The notes beneath the pieces are model-generated. The model was not told where the DNA came from. It was given only the letters and a program-made list of their open reading frames with translations, and searched no databases. From assembly GCF_900089455.2 (NCBI RefSeq), contig NZ_LT907988.1, positions 2,170,001-2,234,000 on the forward strand: a DNA stretch of 64,000 nt, read 5' to 3'. This document shows positions 36,406 to 44,968 of this stretch, piece by piece. This DNA is from Orrella dioscoreae. Lineage in GTDB: Bacteria > Pseudomonadota > Gammaproteobacteria > Burkholderiales > Burkholderiaceae_B. A program made the position numbers and the translations under genes. Numbering within the stretch: the stretch's first letter is position 1; the number at the start of each line of letters is the position of its first letter.

Positions 36406-37173
36406 TCAGCGCAAGGGCTTTTCCCCCGGCCGCAGCGTCAGCACCCGGACCCCGTCCGCCGTGACGGCCACCGTGTGCTCGAACTGGGCCGAGAGTTTGC
36501 CGTCGCGGGTGACCACCGTCCAGCCATCGTCCTCGGTCTCGACCTCGCGGCGGCCCTGGTTGATCATGGGCTCGATGGTGAAGGTCATGCCTTCGCGCAA
36601 GGCCTGGCCGGTGCGCGGCTTGCCCCAGTGCAGGATCTGAGGCGACTCGTGCATCTCGCGGCCGATGCCGTGCCCGCAGTATTCCTGCACGACGGAATAA
36701 CCGTTGCGCCTGGCATGCTGCTCGATGGCGTGGCCGATGTCGCCCAGGCGCGCGCCGGGGCGCACCGCCTGGATGCCTTTCCACATGGCTTCGTAGGTGA
36801 TCTGCACCAGCCGCCGGGCGGCGGGCGAGACCTCGCCGACCAGGTAGGTCTTGCTGGAATCGGCGATGTAGCCGTGCTTCTCCAGCGTAATGTCGAAGTT
36901 GACGATGTCGCCGTCGCGCAGGATCTCGGTGGCCGATGGCACGCCGTGGCAGACGACCTGGTTGCGCGAGGAATTGAGCGCATGGGCATAGCCGTACTGC
37001 CCCTTGCTGGCCGGCCGGGCCTGCAGCGTGTCCGTGATGTAGCGGTCCACCATATTGTTGACCTGCAGGGTCGACATGCCGATGAGCGGCAGGGTGTCCA
37101 GGTAGGTGAAAACTTCCGCCAGCAGCCTGCCCGATTCCGCCATCAGGGCGATTTCCTCCGGCCGCTTGCTCAT
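36406..37173 (-). CDS. map: Type I methionine aminopeptidase
   Basis: A 255-residue metalloprotease that removes initiator methionine. The five metal ligands lie in INFDITL-type DGDIVNFDITLEKHGYIADSSKT, CGHGIGREMHE and FTIEPMINQG, followed by the EHTVAVT motif. Normal length. The start overlaps the stop of the upstream ParD-like gene (ATGA), so they are translated as a pair. The gene is probably a second map copy; the usual one lies by rpsB/tsf outside this window (inference). Confidence 0.95.
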   Translation of the reverse strand: MSKRPEEIALMAESGRLLAEVFTYLDTLPLIGMSTLQVNNMVDRYITDTLQARPASKGQYGYAHALNSSRNQVVCHGVPSATEILRDGDIVNFDITLEKHGYIADSSKTYLVGEVSPAARRLVQITYEAMWKGIQAVRPGARLGDIGHAIEQHARRNGYSVVQEYCGHGIGREMHESPQILHWGKPRTGQALREGMTFTIEPMINQGRREVETEDDGWTVVTRDGKLSAQFEHTVAVTADGVRVLTLRPGEKPLR

Positions 37174-37382
37174 GCCGGGGCGCCGGTGAGCGCCTGCGCG
37201 TCGACGCCGGCCGCGCGCAACTCGCGGCGCACGATCTCGTTGAAGCTCAGCGTGGGGTTCATTTCGCTCAGCATGCCGATCTTGATCCAGAACGCGGCTT
37301 GCGCGTTGATGGAACGGCAGGCCACGGCGCTGGCTTTGCGGAGTTGGTCGTGCAGCTCATCGTCGATGTTTACGATGCCCAT
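37170..37382 (-). CDS. ParD-like protein (antitoxin-type, no toxin partner)
   Basis: A 70-residue ribbon-helix-helix-type protein of the ParD_like family: MGIVNIDDELHDQLRKASAVACRSINAQAAFWIKIGMLSEMNPTLSFNEIVRREL. The name comes from similarity to type II antitoxins, but no ParE toxin is adjacent; instead its stop overlaps the map start. It may be a small DNA-binding autoregulator of the pair. Confidence 0.8.
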   Translation of the reverse strand: MGIVNIDDELHDQLRKASAVACRSINAQAAFWIKIGMLSEMNPTLSFNEIVRRELRAAGVDAQALTGAPA

Positions 37383-37512
37383 GGAATACGCCTTTATATG
37401 AATCGTATATGGATCATATCATTCCTGTCTTTCCCAGGCAGGGAGGAGGCCTTGCCGGGCGTAAGATCAAAGGCTTGCCGCCTGTCTCCCGCCACTGTCT
37501 TCAGGAGCGTTC

Positions 37513-38187
37513 ATGGTTCACCCCGATCCCGCGTCGCGTCCCTCGGCCACGATTGAAATGTGGTTCGATTTCGCCAGTCCCTACAGCTATCTGTCCTTGG
37601 TGCGTGGAGGGCCACTGGCTGCGCAGGCGGGTGTGACGGTGGTCTTGCGGCCCTTCATGCTGGGGCCCATCTTCAAGGCCCAGGGCTGGGATGACACGCC
37701 GTTCCGGCTCTATCCGAGCAAGGGCCTCTACATGCTGCGCGACGTCGTGCGCCGCGCCACGCGTTTCGGGGTGCCGTACCGGCAGCCCAGCGCCGTACCG
37801 CGCCTGGGCCTGCTGGCCGCGCGCATCGCCATCCAGGGGCAGGACGAGGCGTGGTGCCGGCCTTTCTGCGAGGCGGTGTTTCGCGAGAACTTCGTGCACG
37901 ATCGCGATATCCAGTCTCCAGCGGTCATCGCGGCGGTGCTCCAGGCGCTGGGGTTGCCCTCCACGCTGCTCGAACAGGCGGGCGAGGCGCCCGCCAAGGC
38001 GGCGCTGAAGGCCCAGACCGAAGCGGCGGCCCGGCGGGGCGTGTTCGGCGCGCCGTCGTTCTTCGTGGGAGAGGAAATGTTCTGGGGCGATGACCGCCTG
38101 GAGGACGCGCTGGCATGGGCCCGCGCGCCCGGCCTGCCGCCTGCCGCGTCACCGGCCACGCTGGCGGGCAGCGCGCTTCAGAAATAG
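37513..38187 (+). CDS. 2-hydroxychromene-2-carboxylate isomerase family (DsbA-like) protein
   Basis: A 224-residue member of the DsbA/HCCA-isomerase superfamily (kappa-GST like). Signatures: IEMWFDFASPYSYLSL at the N-terminus (active Ser in the ASPYSYL position rather than a CxxC), PFMLGPIFKAQGW, and RRGVFGAPSFFVGEEMFWGDDRLEDAL. It is probably glutathione-dependent and catabolic. CAGGAG ribosome site. The 3' end overlaps the convergent ABC ATPase gene by 10 bp. Confidence 0.88.
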   Translation: MVHPDPASRPSATIEMWFDFASPYSYLSLVRGGPLAAQAGVTVVLRPFMLGPIFKAQGWDDTPFRLYPSKGLYMLRDVVRRATRFGVPYRQPSAVPRLGLLAARIAIQGQDEAWCRPFCEAVFRENFVHDRDIQSPAVIAAVLQALGLPSTLLEQAGEAPAKAALKAQTEAAARRGVFGAPSFFVGEEMFWGDDRLEDALAWARAPGLPPAASPATLAGSALQK

Positions 38188-38933
38188 ACGCAGATGCGCT
38201 GGCCGTCCAGTTCGTGGACGGCGATGTCCATCTGGTAAAGCTCGCGCAACACTGGGGGCTGGATGATCTCGTCGGGCGTGCCGTGATAGGCCAGCTTGCC
38301 GTCGCGCATGGCGATGATGCGGTCGGCATAGCACGACGCGAAGTTGATGTCGTGCAGCACCACCAACACGGTCTTGCCCAACTCGCGGGCGGCGCGCCTG
38401 AGCAGCTGCATCATGGCTACGGCGTGGCGCATGTCCAGGTTGTTCAGCGGCTCGTCCAGCAGGACGTAGTCGGTGTCCTGGCACAGCACCATCGCCACGA
38501 ACGCGCGCTGGCGCTGGCCGCCGGACAGCTCGTCCAGGTAGCGGTCGGCCAGCGGCCCCAGCGACAGGTAGTCGATGGCCCGGTCGATGTGCGTCTTGTC
38601 GTCCAGCGTCAGCCGTCCGCCGCTGTGCGGATAACGGCCGAAGCCCACGAGGTCCCGCACCGTCAGGCGTAGCGGCAGGTGGTTGTCCTGGCGCAGGATG
38701 GCCAGGCGGCGCGCCAGCTCGCGGCTGTCGCAGCGCGTGACGTCCAGGCCGTCGACGCTGACCCGGCCTTCGCTCATGGGCAGCAGGCGGCTGATCATGG
38801 ACAGCAGCGTGGACTTGCCCGCGCCGTTCGGGCCGATGATGGCGGTCAGGCCTTTCGCGGGAATGGTGAGCGTGACGCCGTCTACCACGACGGTGTCTTC
38901 ATAGCGTTTGCTGAGTTGCTTGACTTCGATCAT
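38178..38933 (-). CDS. Iron-siderophore ABC transporter ATP-binding protein
   Basis: A 251-residue FecE/FepC/VctC-type ATPase. Walker A GPNGAGKST, signature LSGGQRQRA, Walker B YVLLDEPLNNLD and the H-loop LHDINFA are all present. It energises import of ferric siderophore through the two permeases. Last gene of the minus-strand uptake operon, overlapping the upstream permease by 4 bp. Confidence 0.93.
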   Translation of the reverse strand: MIEVKQLSKRYEDTVVVDGVTLTIPAKGLTAIIGPNGAGKSTLLSMISRLLPMSEGRVSVDGLDVTRCDSRELARRLAILRQDNHLPLRLTVRDLVGFGRYPHSGGRLTLDDKTHIDRAIDYLSLGPLADRYLDELSGGQRQRAFVAMVLCQDTDYVLLDEPLNNLDMRHAVAMMQLLRRAARELGKTVLVVLHDINFASCYADRIIAMRDGKLAYHGTPDEIIQPPVLRELYQMDIAVHELDGQRICVYF

Positions 38934-39922
38934 CGGCGCAATCTACGGGTGACGAGGGCGAGGAAGACGAGTCCGCCCAGGAATTCAATGACGACGCTGA
39001 CGGGTACGCTCAATCCCATGACGCGCTCGAGCAGCGCCTGGCCACCCACCAGCATGACGACGCCCAGCAGCACCGCGGCGGGCACGACCAGGCGATGCCG
39101 GTCCGAGCCCATCAGGTGATAGGCCAGGTTGCTGACGAGCAGGCCGAAGAACGTGACGGGTCCGACCAGCGCGGTGGACACGGACACCATGACGGCGATG
39201 AGCGCCAGCGTCAGCATGAGCGTGCGGCGATAGTCCACGCCCAGGTTGATGGCGACGTCGCGGCCCATGGCCAGCACGTCGTAGCGATGGCGCAGGCGCC
39301 AGGCCACCAGCGACGCGCCCGCCACGGCCACCGCCGAGGCGCCCAGCAGCTCGGTCTGGATGCTGTTGAAGCTGGCGAACATGCGGTCCTGCAGCACCAG
39401 GAACTCGTTCGGGTCGATGAGCCGCATCATGAACGAGGACAGGCTGCGGAACAGCAGGCCGAACACGATGCCCACCAGCATCACGCGGTGCAGGCTGTGG
39501 GCGGCGCCGGTGAAGAGCCAGCGGAACAGCAGGCAGGCAAAGGCCGTCATGAGCGCGACCTCGGCCAGGAACTTCGCCACGGGCGGCGCGCCCTTGCCGT
39601 TCAACTCCAGGCCGAGGCCGAAGACCAGGATGGTCTGGATGAGCACGTACATCGCGTCGAAGCCCATGATGGAGGGCGTCAGGATGCGGTTGTGCGTGAT
39701 CGTCTGGAACAGCACCGACGAGACGGCGATGGCGTAGGCCACCAGCAGCATGCCGGCCAGCTTGCCGCTGCGAAAGGGCAGCACGAAGCCCCAGTTGCCG
39801 TTGGCGCCCAGCGTCATGAACGCGGTGATGGCGCCGGCCGCGGCCAGCGCAAGCAGCGCCAGCCGCCAGGGGGCGGTCAGGCGCGAGGCGCGGGGAAGAA
39901 GGGATATCAGGCTTGCGGTCAC
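38930..39922 (-). CDS. Iron-siderophore ABC transporter permease 2 (FecCD family)
   Basis: A 330-residue FecCD/BtuC-type permease with about nine hydrophobic segments. Characteristic LGVDYRRTLMLTLALIAVMVSVSTALVGPVTFFGLLVSNLAYHLMG contains the cytoplasmic coupling region. Most like the second permease of the Vct/Fat/Ceu group (VctG type). It pairs with the next permease upstream and overlaps the ATPase. Confidence 0.92.
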   Translation of the reverse strand: MTASLISLLPRASRLTAPWRLALLALAAAGAITAFMTLGANGNWGFVLPFRSGKLAGMLLVAYAIAVSSVLFQTITHNRILTPSIMGFDAMYVLIQTILVFGLGLELNGKGAPPVAKFLAEVALMTAFACLLFRWLFTGAAHSLHRVMLVGIVFGLLFRSLSSFMMRLIDPNEFLVLQDRMFASFNSIQTELLGASAVAVAGASLVAWRLRHRYDVLAMGRDVAINLGVDYRRTLMLTLALIAVMVSVSTALVGPVTFFGLLVSNLAYHLMGSDRHRLVVPAAVLLGVVMLVGGQALLERVMGLSVPVSVVIEFLGGLVFLALVTRRLRR

Positions 39923-39939
39923 GGTGCGTCGTCGCGGGC

Positions 39940-40968
39940 TCAGCCGGCGCGGGTCCGGCGGTTGAGCAGCAGGGTCAGGAAGAGGGCGCTGCCGACGATG
40001 CCCACCACGGTGCCGATGGGGATTTCATAGGGGAAGTGCACCAGCCGGCCCAGGATGTCGCAGGCCAGCACGAAGCCGCCGCCCAGCAGCGCCACCCAGG
40101 GCACCGAGCGCCGCACGTTGTCGCCCAGCAGCATGCTGACCGCGTTCGGCACGATGAGGCCCAGGAAGGGAATGCTGCCCACGGTCACCACCACGACCGC
40201 CGCGATGGCCGAGACGATGAGCAGGCCGGTCAGCAGCAGCTTGCGGTGGTTCAGGCCCAGGTTGGTGGTGAAGTCGCGGCCCATGCCGACCACGGTGTAG
40301 CGGTCGGCGGCGAGCATGGCGGCACAGGACAGGCCCAGGCCGATCCACAGCAGTTCGTAGCGGCCGCGCAGCACGCCCGAGAAATCGCCCACGGTCCAGG
40401 CGCGCAGGGACTGCAGCATTTCATAGCGGTAGGCGAAGAAGGTGGTGGTGGCTTCCACCACGCCGCCCAGCACCAGACCCACCAGCGGCACCATGAACGG
40501 CGAGCGCAGCGGCACGCGGCGCAGGATGCCCAGGAACAGCAGCGTGCCCGCCATGGCGAAGGCCGTGGCGACGAGCATCTTGCCGACCACGGGCAGGCCG
40601 GGCGCCAGCAGCGCGACGGTCAGCATGCCCAGCGCGGCCGACTCCATGGTGCCCGCGGTCGAGGGTTCGACATAGCGGTTGCGCACGAGCATCTGCATCA
40701 TCATGCCCGCGACGGCGAGCGAGACGCCGGCCAACAGCAGCGCCAGGGTGCGGGGCACCCGGCTGATCAGCAGCAATTGCCAGGCGTCGGAGTCCAGCCG
40801 CCCGGCCAGGAGGTCATCGCGCAGCGCGGGCCAGGAGAGGTCGCCGGCGCCGATGCCCACGCTGATGACGCAAAGGCCCAGCAGCAACGCCACCAGGCCG
40901 AACAACCACGCAGGGTTGGCCAGCCGCGCGGATGGCGCAGCGGCCAGTGGGGCACTACTTGGCGGCAT
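39940..40968 (-). CDS. Iron-siderophore ABC transporter permease 1 (FecCD family)
   Basis: A 342-residue FecCD permease. Motifs: SRVPRTLALLLAGVSLAVAGMMMQMLVRN, LGLNHRKLLLTGLLIVSAIAAVVVVTVGSIPFLGLIVPNAVSMLLG and HFPYEIPIGTVVGIVGSALFLTLLL. It forms the membrane channel with permease 2. ATG 40968 overlaps the end of the binding-protein gene by 14 bp; a further in-frame ATG at 41022 would deepen the overlap. Confidence 0.92.
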   Translation of the reverse strand: MPPSSAPLAAAPSARLANPAWLFGLVALLLGLCVISVGIGAGDLSWPALRDDLLAGRLDSDAWQLLLISRVPRTLALLLAGVSLAVAGMMMQMLVRNRYVEPSTAGTMESAALGMLTVALLAPGLPVVGKMLVATAFAMAGTLLFLGILRRVPLRSPFMVPLVGLVLGGVVEATTTFFAYRYEMLQSLRAWTVGDFSGVLRGRYELLWIGLGLSCAAMLAADRYTVVGMGRDFTTNLGLNHRKLLLTGLLIVSAIAAVVVVTVGSIPFLGLIVPNAVSMLLGDNVRRSVPWVALLGGGFVLACDILGRLVHFPYEIPIGTVVGIVGSALFLTLLLNRRTRAG

Positions 40969-41890
40969 CGAGGGCGTCGACGATCTGCTTGATGTTGGAG
41001 AGCATGGCAGGGACGCTGGCATTGCCCAGCAGGTACCAGTTGGTGCTGTCGAGGTAGATCACCTGCTTCTTCTTCCAGGCGGTGGTGCGGCGCACCAGTT
41101 CATTGTCCAGGTACTTGTTGGCGGCGACCCCTTCGCGGCCGATGGCGGCGTCGCGGTCGATGACCAGCAGCCAGTCGGGATTGGTCTTGGCGATGAACTC
41201 GAAGGAGATGGCCTGGCCGTGGTTGGCCATGTTCAGGTCGCGCACGGCCGGCGGGAAACCGTAGGCGTCATGGATGACGCCGAAACGCGAGCCGGGGCCA
41301 TAGGCGCTCATCTTGCCGCCGGTGGTCAGCACGATGAGGCCGGTGCCGGCGCCCGCCGCGCGCTGCTTCAGGCCGGCGATGGCCTCCTGCAGCTGCCTGG
41401 ACAGGGCCGCGCCTTCGGCTTCCTTGTGGAACAGCCTGGCCAGCGTGTCGGTGTTGCGCAGCACGCTGCCCACGAGGTCCTTCTGGTCGACGGTTAGGTC
41501 GATGGTGGGGGCGATGCGTGCCACGTCCGGGTACTTCTCGGCCGAACGGCCGCCCACGATGACGAGGTCGGGCTTGGCGGCGTGGATGACTTCGTAGTTG
41601 GGCTCGAAGAGCGTGCCGGTGCGCAGCACCTGGTCGGTCTCGTAGCGCGACAGGCGGGGCGGGAACCTGGCGACCGGCACGCCGGCGACGTTCACGCCCA
41701 GGGCATTCAGCGTGTCCAGCGAGGCCACGTCCATGGAGATGACCTTGGCGGGCGGCGACGCGACGGCGGTGGTGCCGCGGGCGTGCTTGACCTGCTGGGT
41801 GTCGGCATGGGCGAAGGTTGCGCACAGGCTCAGGGCGAGCGTGGCCGCGCCGCGCGTCCAGCGCCGGACGGAAAGGGAAGGGGTGGACAT
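40955..41890 (-). CDS. Siderophore-binding periplasmic protein
   Basis: A 311-residue FepB/CeuE/VctP-type solute-binding protein. Signal peptide MSTPSLSVRRWTRGAATLALSLCATFAHA has no lipobox, so it is soluble in the periplasm. The mature protein shows VISMDVASLDTLNALGVNVAGVP, KPDLVIVGGRSAEKYPDVARIAPTIDL and ANHGQAISFEFIAKTNPDWLLVIDRD, typical of type III binding proteins for catecholate siderophores. AAGGAG ribosome site. It follows the receptor by 157 bp. Confidence 0.92.
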   Translation of the reverse strand: MSTPSLSVRRWTRGAATLALSLCATFAHADTQQVKHARGTTAVASPPAKVISMDVASLDTLNALGVNVAGVPVARFPPRLSRYETDQVLRTGTLFEPNYEVIHAAKPDLVIVGGRSAEKYPDVARIAPTIDLTVDQKDLVGSVLRNTDTLARLFHKEAEGAALSRQLQEAIAGLKQRAAGAGTGLIVLTTGGKMSAYGPGSRFGVIHDAYGFPPAVRDLNMANHGQAISFEFIAKTNPDWLLVIDRDAAIGREGVAANKYLDNELVRRTTAWKKKQVIYLDSTNWYLLGNASVPAMLSNIKQIVDALDAAK

Positions 41891-42047
41891 TGGGATGGAA
41901 CTCCTTGTGCTGCGGAGGAAACGTAACGGTCGTGCCAGGCGAAGCATGTGCGGCGGATGGACAATCCTGATGACAAGACGCGCATCACATCATGGGTGGC
42001 GCCACCCGCGCAAGACGAGCGGCGCCGAACTGTTTCAAATCGATGAA

Positions 42048-44036
42048 TCAGAACTTCACGCCCAGACCGAGCCAATAGCGGCGTCCGTCTTCCACATAGC
42101 CGTAATCGTCGTTGGTGACCGTCTTGTCGAAAAGGTTGTAGATGCCGGCATAGGCCGTCACGCGTTCGGTCATGGCGTAGGATGCGCCCAGATCGAAGAA
42201 CGTGTAGGAAGGCGCCACGATGGTGCTCGAAGATGCCTGGGTGATGGGCTGGCTCTCACGGCCGCGATAGGTGACGCGTGCCCAGGTCTGCAGTCCTTCC
42301 GTGGCTTGCCAGTTCAGCGAGGTGGTAAAGATGTGGCGGGGCAATTGGTTCAAAGGCTGACCTTTGTACTGGCCGGACTTCTGCTCCGACTTCGTATAGG
42401 TATAGCTGCTCTTCACCGACCAGGCGGCCGACAGATCCCAGCCCAGGCTGGCTTCCACGCCGCGCGAGATCGCGTCATCGACGTTTTCGTAGGTGGTGGG
42501 GTCGCGCCCGAATTGGTTGGGACCATCCGTGCATTGCGTCGCCGGGCAAGTCACGCGGGTGATCTTGTCCTTGAAGTCGTTGTTGAATAGCGTCAGGCCG
42601 GCATTCAAGCCCGCGCCGTCGTCATAGTTCAGGCCGATCTCTTGCGTGACCGACTTTTCGGGCTTCAGGTCGGGGTTGCCGTACATGTTGCCACCGCGAC
42701 TCACCTGGCCCCAGCCCGCGACGGTCTGGCGCAGGTTGGGGGCGCGGAAGCCGGTGGAGACGCCGCCTTTCAGCGTCCAGCGGTCGGCGAGGTGCCACAC
42801 GCCATACACGCGGGGGCTGTAGTGGGTGCCGAAATTCTCGTCGTCATCCATGCGCAAGCCCGCCGTCAGTGCGAAGCTGTCGGTCATCTGCCACTCGTTC
42901 TCGGCGAAGAGCGCCCATTGGTAGCGTTCGACGTTGGTGATGCCGGTGCGCAACTGGTTGCCGGTCTGATCATCCAGCTTCTGCTCCAGATAGTTGGCGC
43001 CGACGGTCAGCATATGGTCGCCCAGAGGCAGCGACCAACTCGATTGCGCCTCGAAGTTCTTGATCTTCATCTGGCGCGAGCGGTTGTCGAAGGTCTCGTG
43101 TTGCACGTAGCTGTCCGAGACTGCCTTGCCCCAGCGGCCTGTGTGCGAGAGCGAGTACTTTTCCTCGCGGTAGTCGTTCAGCGACAGCGCGCCAGTGGCC
43201 TCGAGGGTCTTGCCAGGCGTTTCTTCCCGCTTCTGGCGTCCGGTGGTGGCCTGCAGGACGATGTCGTGGTCGCGCGTCGGCGTCAGTGCGAGCTTGGCGG
43301 TGGCGCTGGTTGCGCGGCGGTCACGGAAGCCACCGATGATGCGGTCTTCGTCGCGCTGGGTGTATTGGCCGTAGACCTGCAGTCCCAGCAGGTCGGTCTT
43401 GATAGGGCCGCCCAGGTAGAAGTTGCCCTGGTAGATATCGCCCGACCGATTGTTCTCCTGGATCGTCACATCGGTGCGGATTTCACCCGACCACTCGGTG
43501 GGGACCTTGCGCGTGATGATGTTGATGACGCCACCCATGGCATCGGAGCCATACAGCGAGGACATCGGGCCGCGGACGACCTCGATGCGCTCGATGGCCG
43601 ACAGGGGAGGGGTCCAGCCGCCTTCGACGCCAGCGCCGTCGGAGTTGGTGCGCGTCTCACGAGAGTTCTGGCGCTTGCCGTCGATCAGGATCAAGGTGTA
43701 TTGCGAGCCCATGCCGCGCAGCAGGATTTCCTGGCGATCGCCACCGCCATCCACGATCACGCCCGGCACATCGGCCAGTGCGTCGTGCACATCGCGATAG
43801 AATTTCTTGTCGAGATCATCGCGGGTGATGACGCTGATGGAGGCGGGCGCATCCTGGATGGCCTGCGCGTGCCCGGAGGCGGTCACGACCACATTGTCCA
43901 GCGTCTGCACGGCGACAGCTTGCGACTGTGCCAGCGCGCTGGAGAAAGCGCTGCCAGTGCCAAGCAGGCACAGTGCCGCGGCAAGCCTGGTGCGCCGCGG
44001 GACGCGAGAAATGTGATGTGTTGCCTGGGGCTGCAT
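42048..44036 (-). CDS. TonB-dependent siderophore receptor (FepA/BfeA-like)
   Basis: A 662-residue outer-membrane receptor. Signal peptide ends near FSSALAQ. TonB box region QTLDNVVVTASGHAQ; plug domain with DAPASISVITRDDLDKKFYRDVHDALADVPGVIVDGGG and IERIEVVRGPMSSLYGSDAMGGVINIITRK; then a 22-strand barrel with C-terminal YWLGLGVKF. Overall closest to ferric enterobactin/catecholate receptors (FepA, BfeA, PfeA), including NSDGAGVEGGWTPPLSAIERIE. First gene of the uptake operon; a Fur-box-like palindrome lies 69 bp upstream. Confidence 0.92.
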   Translation of the reverse strand: MQPQATHHISRVPRRTRLAAALCLLGTGSAFSSALAQSQAVAVQTLDNVVVTASGHAQAIQDAPASISVITRDDLDKKFYRDVHDALADVPGVIVDGGGDRQEILLRGMGSQYTLILIDGKRQNSRETRTNSDGAGVEGGWTPPLSAIERIEVVRGPMSSLYGSDAMGGVINIITRKVPTEWSGEIRTDVTIQENNRSGDIYQGNFYLGGPIKTDLLGLQVYGQYTQRDEDRIIGGFRDRRATSATAKLALTPTRDHDIVLQATTGRQKREETPGKTLEATGALSLNDYREEKYSLSHTGRWGKAVSDSYVQHETFDNRSRQMKIKNFEAQSSWSLPLGDHMLTVGANYLEQKLDDQTGNQLRTGITNVERYQWALFAENEWQMTDSFALTAGLRMDDDENFGTHYSPRVYGVWHLADRWTLKGGVSTGFRAPNLRQTVAGWGQVSRGGNMYGNPDLKPEKSVTQEIGLNYDDGAGLNAGLTLFNNDFKDKITRVTCPATQCTDGPNQFGRDPTTYENVDDAISRGVEASLGWDLSAAWSVKSSYTYTKSEQKSGQYKGQPLNQLPRHIFTTSLNWQATEGLQTWARVTYRGRESQPITQASSSTIVAPSYTFFDLGASYAMTERVTAYAGIYNLFDKTVTNDDYGYVEDGRRYWLGLGVKF

Positions 44037-44104
44037 GATTCGAGCTTCTCCGTACTGTCGAGGCTGTGCTGGCACCGTCTGCCAAAGCCGTTTCTGAATA
44101 TGAA

Positions 44105-44121
44105 TGAAAACAATTCTCATA
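44105..44121 (-). promoter_or_regulatory. Candidate Fur box of the siderophore operon
   Basis: ATGAAAACAATTCTCAT is a near-perfect dyad (ATGA.AA and TT.TCAT mirror each other) in an AT-rich patch of an otherwise GC-rich window. It matches the Fur-box half-site pattern (ATGANAAT, NATTNTCAT) and lies 69 bp before the receptor start and 111 bp before the divergent response-regulator start. Confidence 0.7.
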
Positions 44122-44231
44122 TTAGAATTGCCCCAAAATGCCTCAGCAACACCTCTTGCCCATACTTTGATGTTCTTTGCATTTCTTGACTCTGGCGCTG
44201 CCTTGCACGCCGCGCGTGGAGGATGGCCCGC

Positions 44232-44963
44232 ATGACTCCCTTTCCTCCCTCCGCCGACGAGAAGCGGCGTGTGCTGCTCGTGGATGACGACGTCGAGTTG
44301 GCGCAGATGCTGTGCGAGTACCTCGAACCCGACAACTACGTGGTGTCGCTGGCCCACACGGGCGCCCGGGCACGCGAACTGCTTGCCCAGCAGGACTTCG
44401 ACATCGCCTTGCTGGACCTGATGCTGCCCGACGCCAATGGCCTGGATCTATTACGCCGCTACCGTGGCGCGTCCCACAAACCCGTGATCATGTTCACGGC
44501 CCACGGGTCGGAAACCGACAGGGTGCTGGGGCTGGAGCTGGGCGCCGACGATTACCTGGCCAAGCCTTTCAGTCCGCGTGAACTGAAGGCGCGTATCCAC
44601 GCCGTGCTGCGCCGTTTCAGCGTGGCGGACAGCCAGGCGCGGCAGCCAGGCCTGCTGACGGCCGGCGCCCTGTCGATGGATCCGGCCAGCGGCCGCACGC
44701 GCCTGGGCGAGACCGCGGTGGAGCTCACCGGCGCCGAGCAGCGCATCCTGGAACTGCTCCTGCGCTCGCTGGGGCAGATCGTCTCGCGCGAGCGCATCGG
44801 GCTTTACGCACTGGGCCGCGCGCCCGGGCCGTATGACCGCAGCGTCGAGACCCACATCAGCAGCCTGCGCAAGAAACTCGACTTGACGGCCGACGATGCG
44901 CCGCTGACCTTGCGCAACGTGCGCGGGCAGGGCTACGTGCTGGCCTGCCCCTCGGTGCCCTGA
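44232..44963 (+). CDS. OmpR/CpxR-family response regulator
   Basis: A 243-residue regulator. Receiver domain: RRVLLVDDDVELAQML (acidic pair), phospho-Asp in ALLDLMLPDANGL, Thr/Lys switch residues in IMFTAHGSE and YLAKPFSPREL. Winged-helix DNA-binding domain: GAEQRILELLLRSLGQIVSRERI and RSVETHISSLRKKL. CpxR/RstA-like. ATG 44232 was chosen because GGAGG lies nine bases upstream; ATG 44223 is directly against that site. The sensor kinase follows by 5 bp. Confidence 0.93.
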   Translation: MTPFPPSADEKRRVLLVDDDVELAQMLCEYLEPDNYVVSLAHTGARARELLAQQDFDIALLDLMLPDANGLDLLRRYRGASHKPVIMFTAHGSETDRVLGLELGADDYLAKPFSPRELKARIHAVLRRFSVADSQARQPGLLTAGALSMDPASGRTRLGETAVELTGAEQRILELLLRSLGQIVSRERIGLYALGRAPGPYDRSVETHISSLRKKLDLTADDAPLTLRNVRGQGYVLACPSVP

Positions 44964-44968
44964 GCGCC

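Noticed and set aside
37170-37382. Complete ParDE toxin-antitoxin module
   Set aside because: Only the antitoxin-like protein is present; the overlapping partner is a methionine aminopeptidase.
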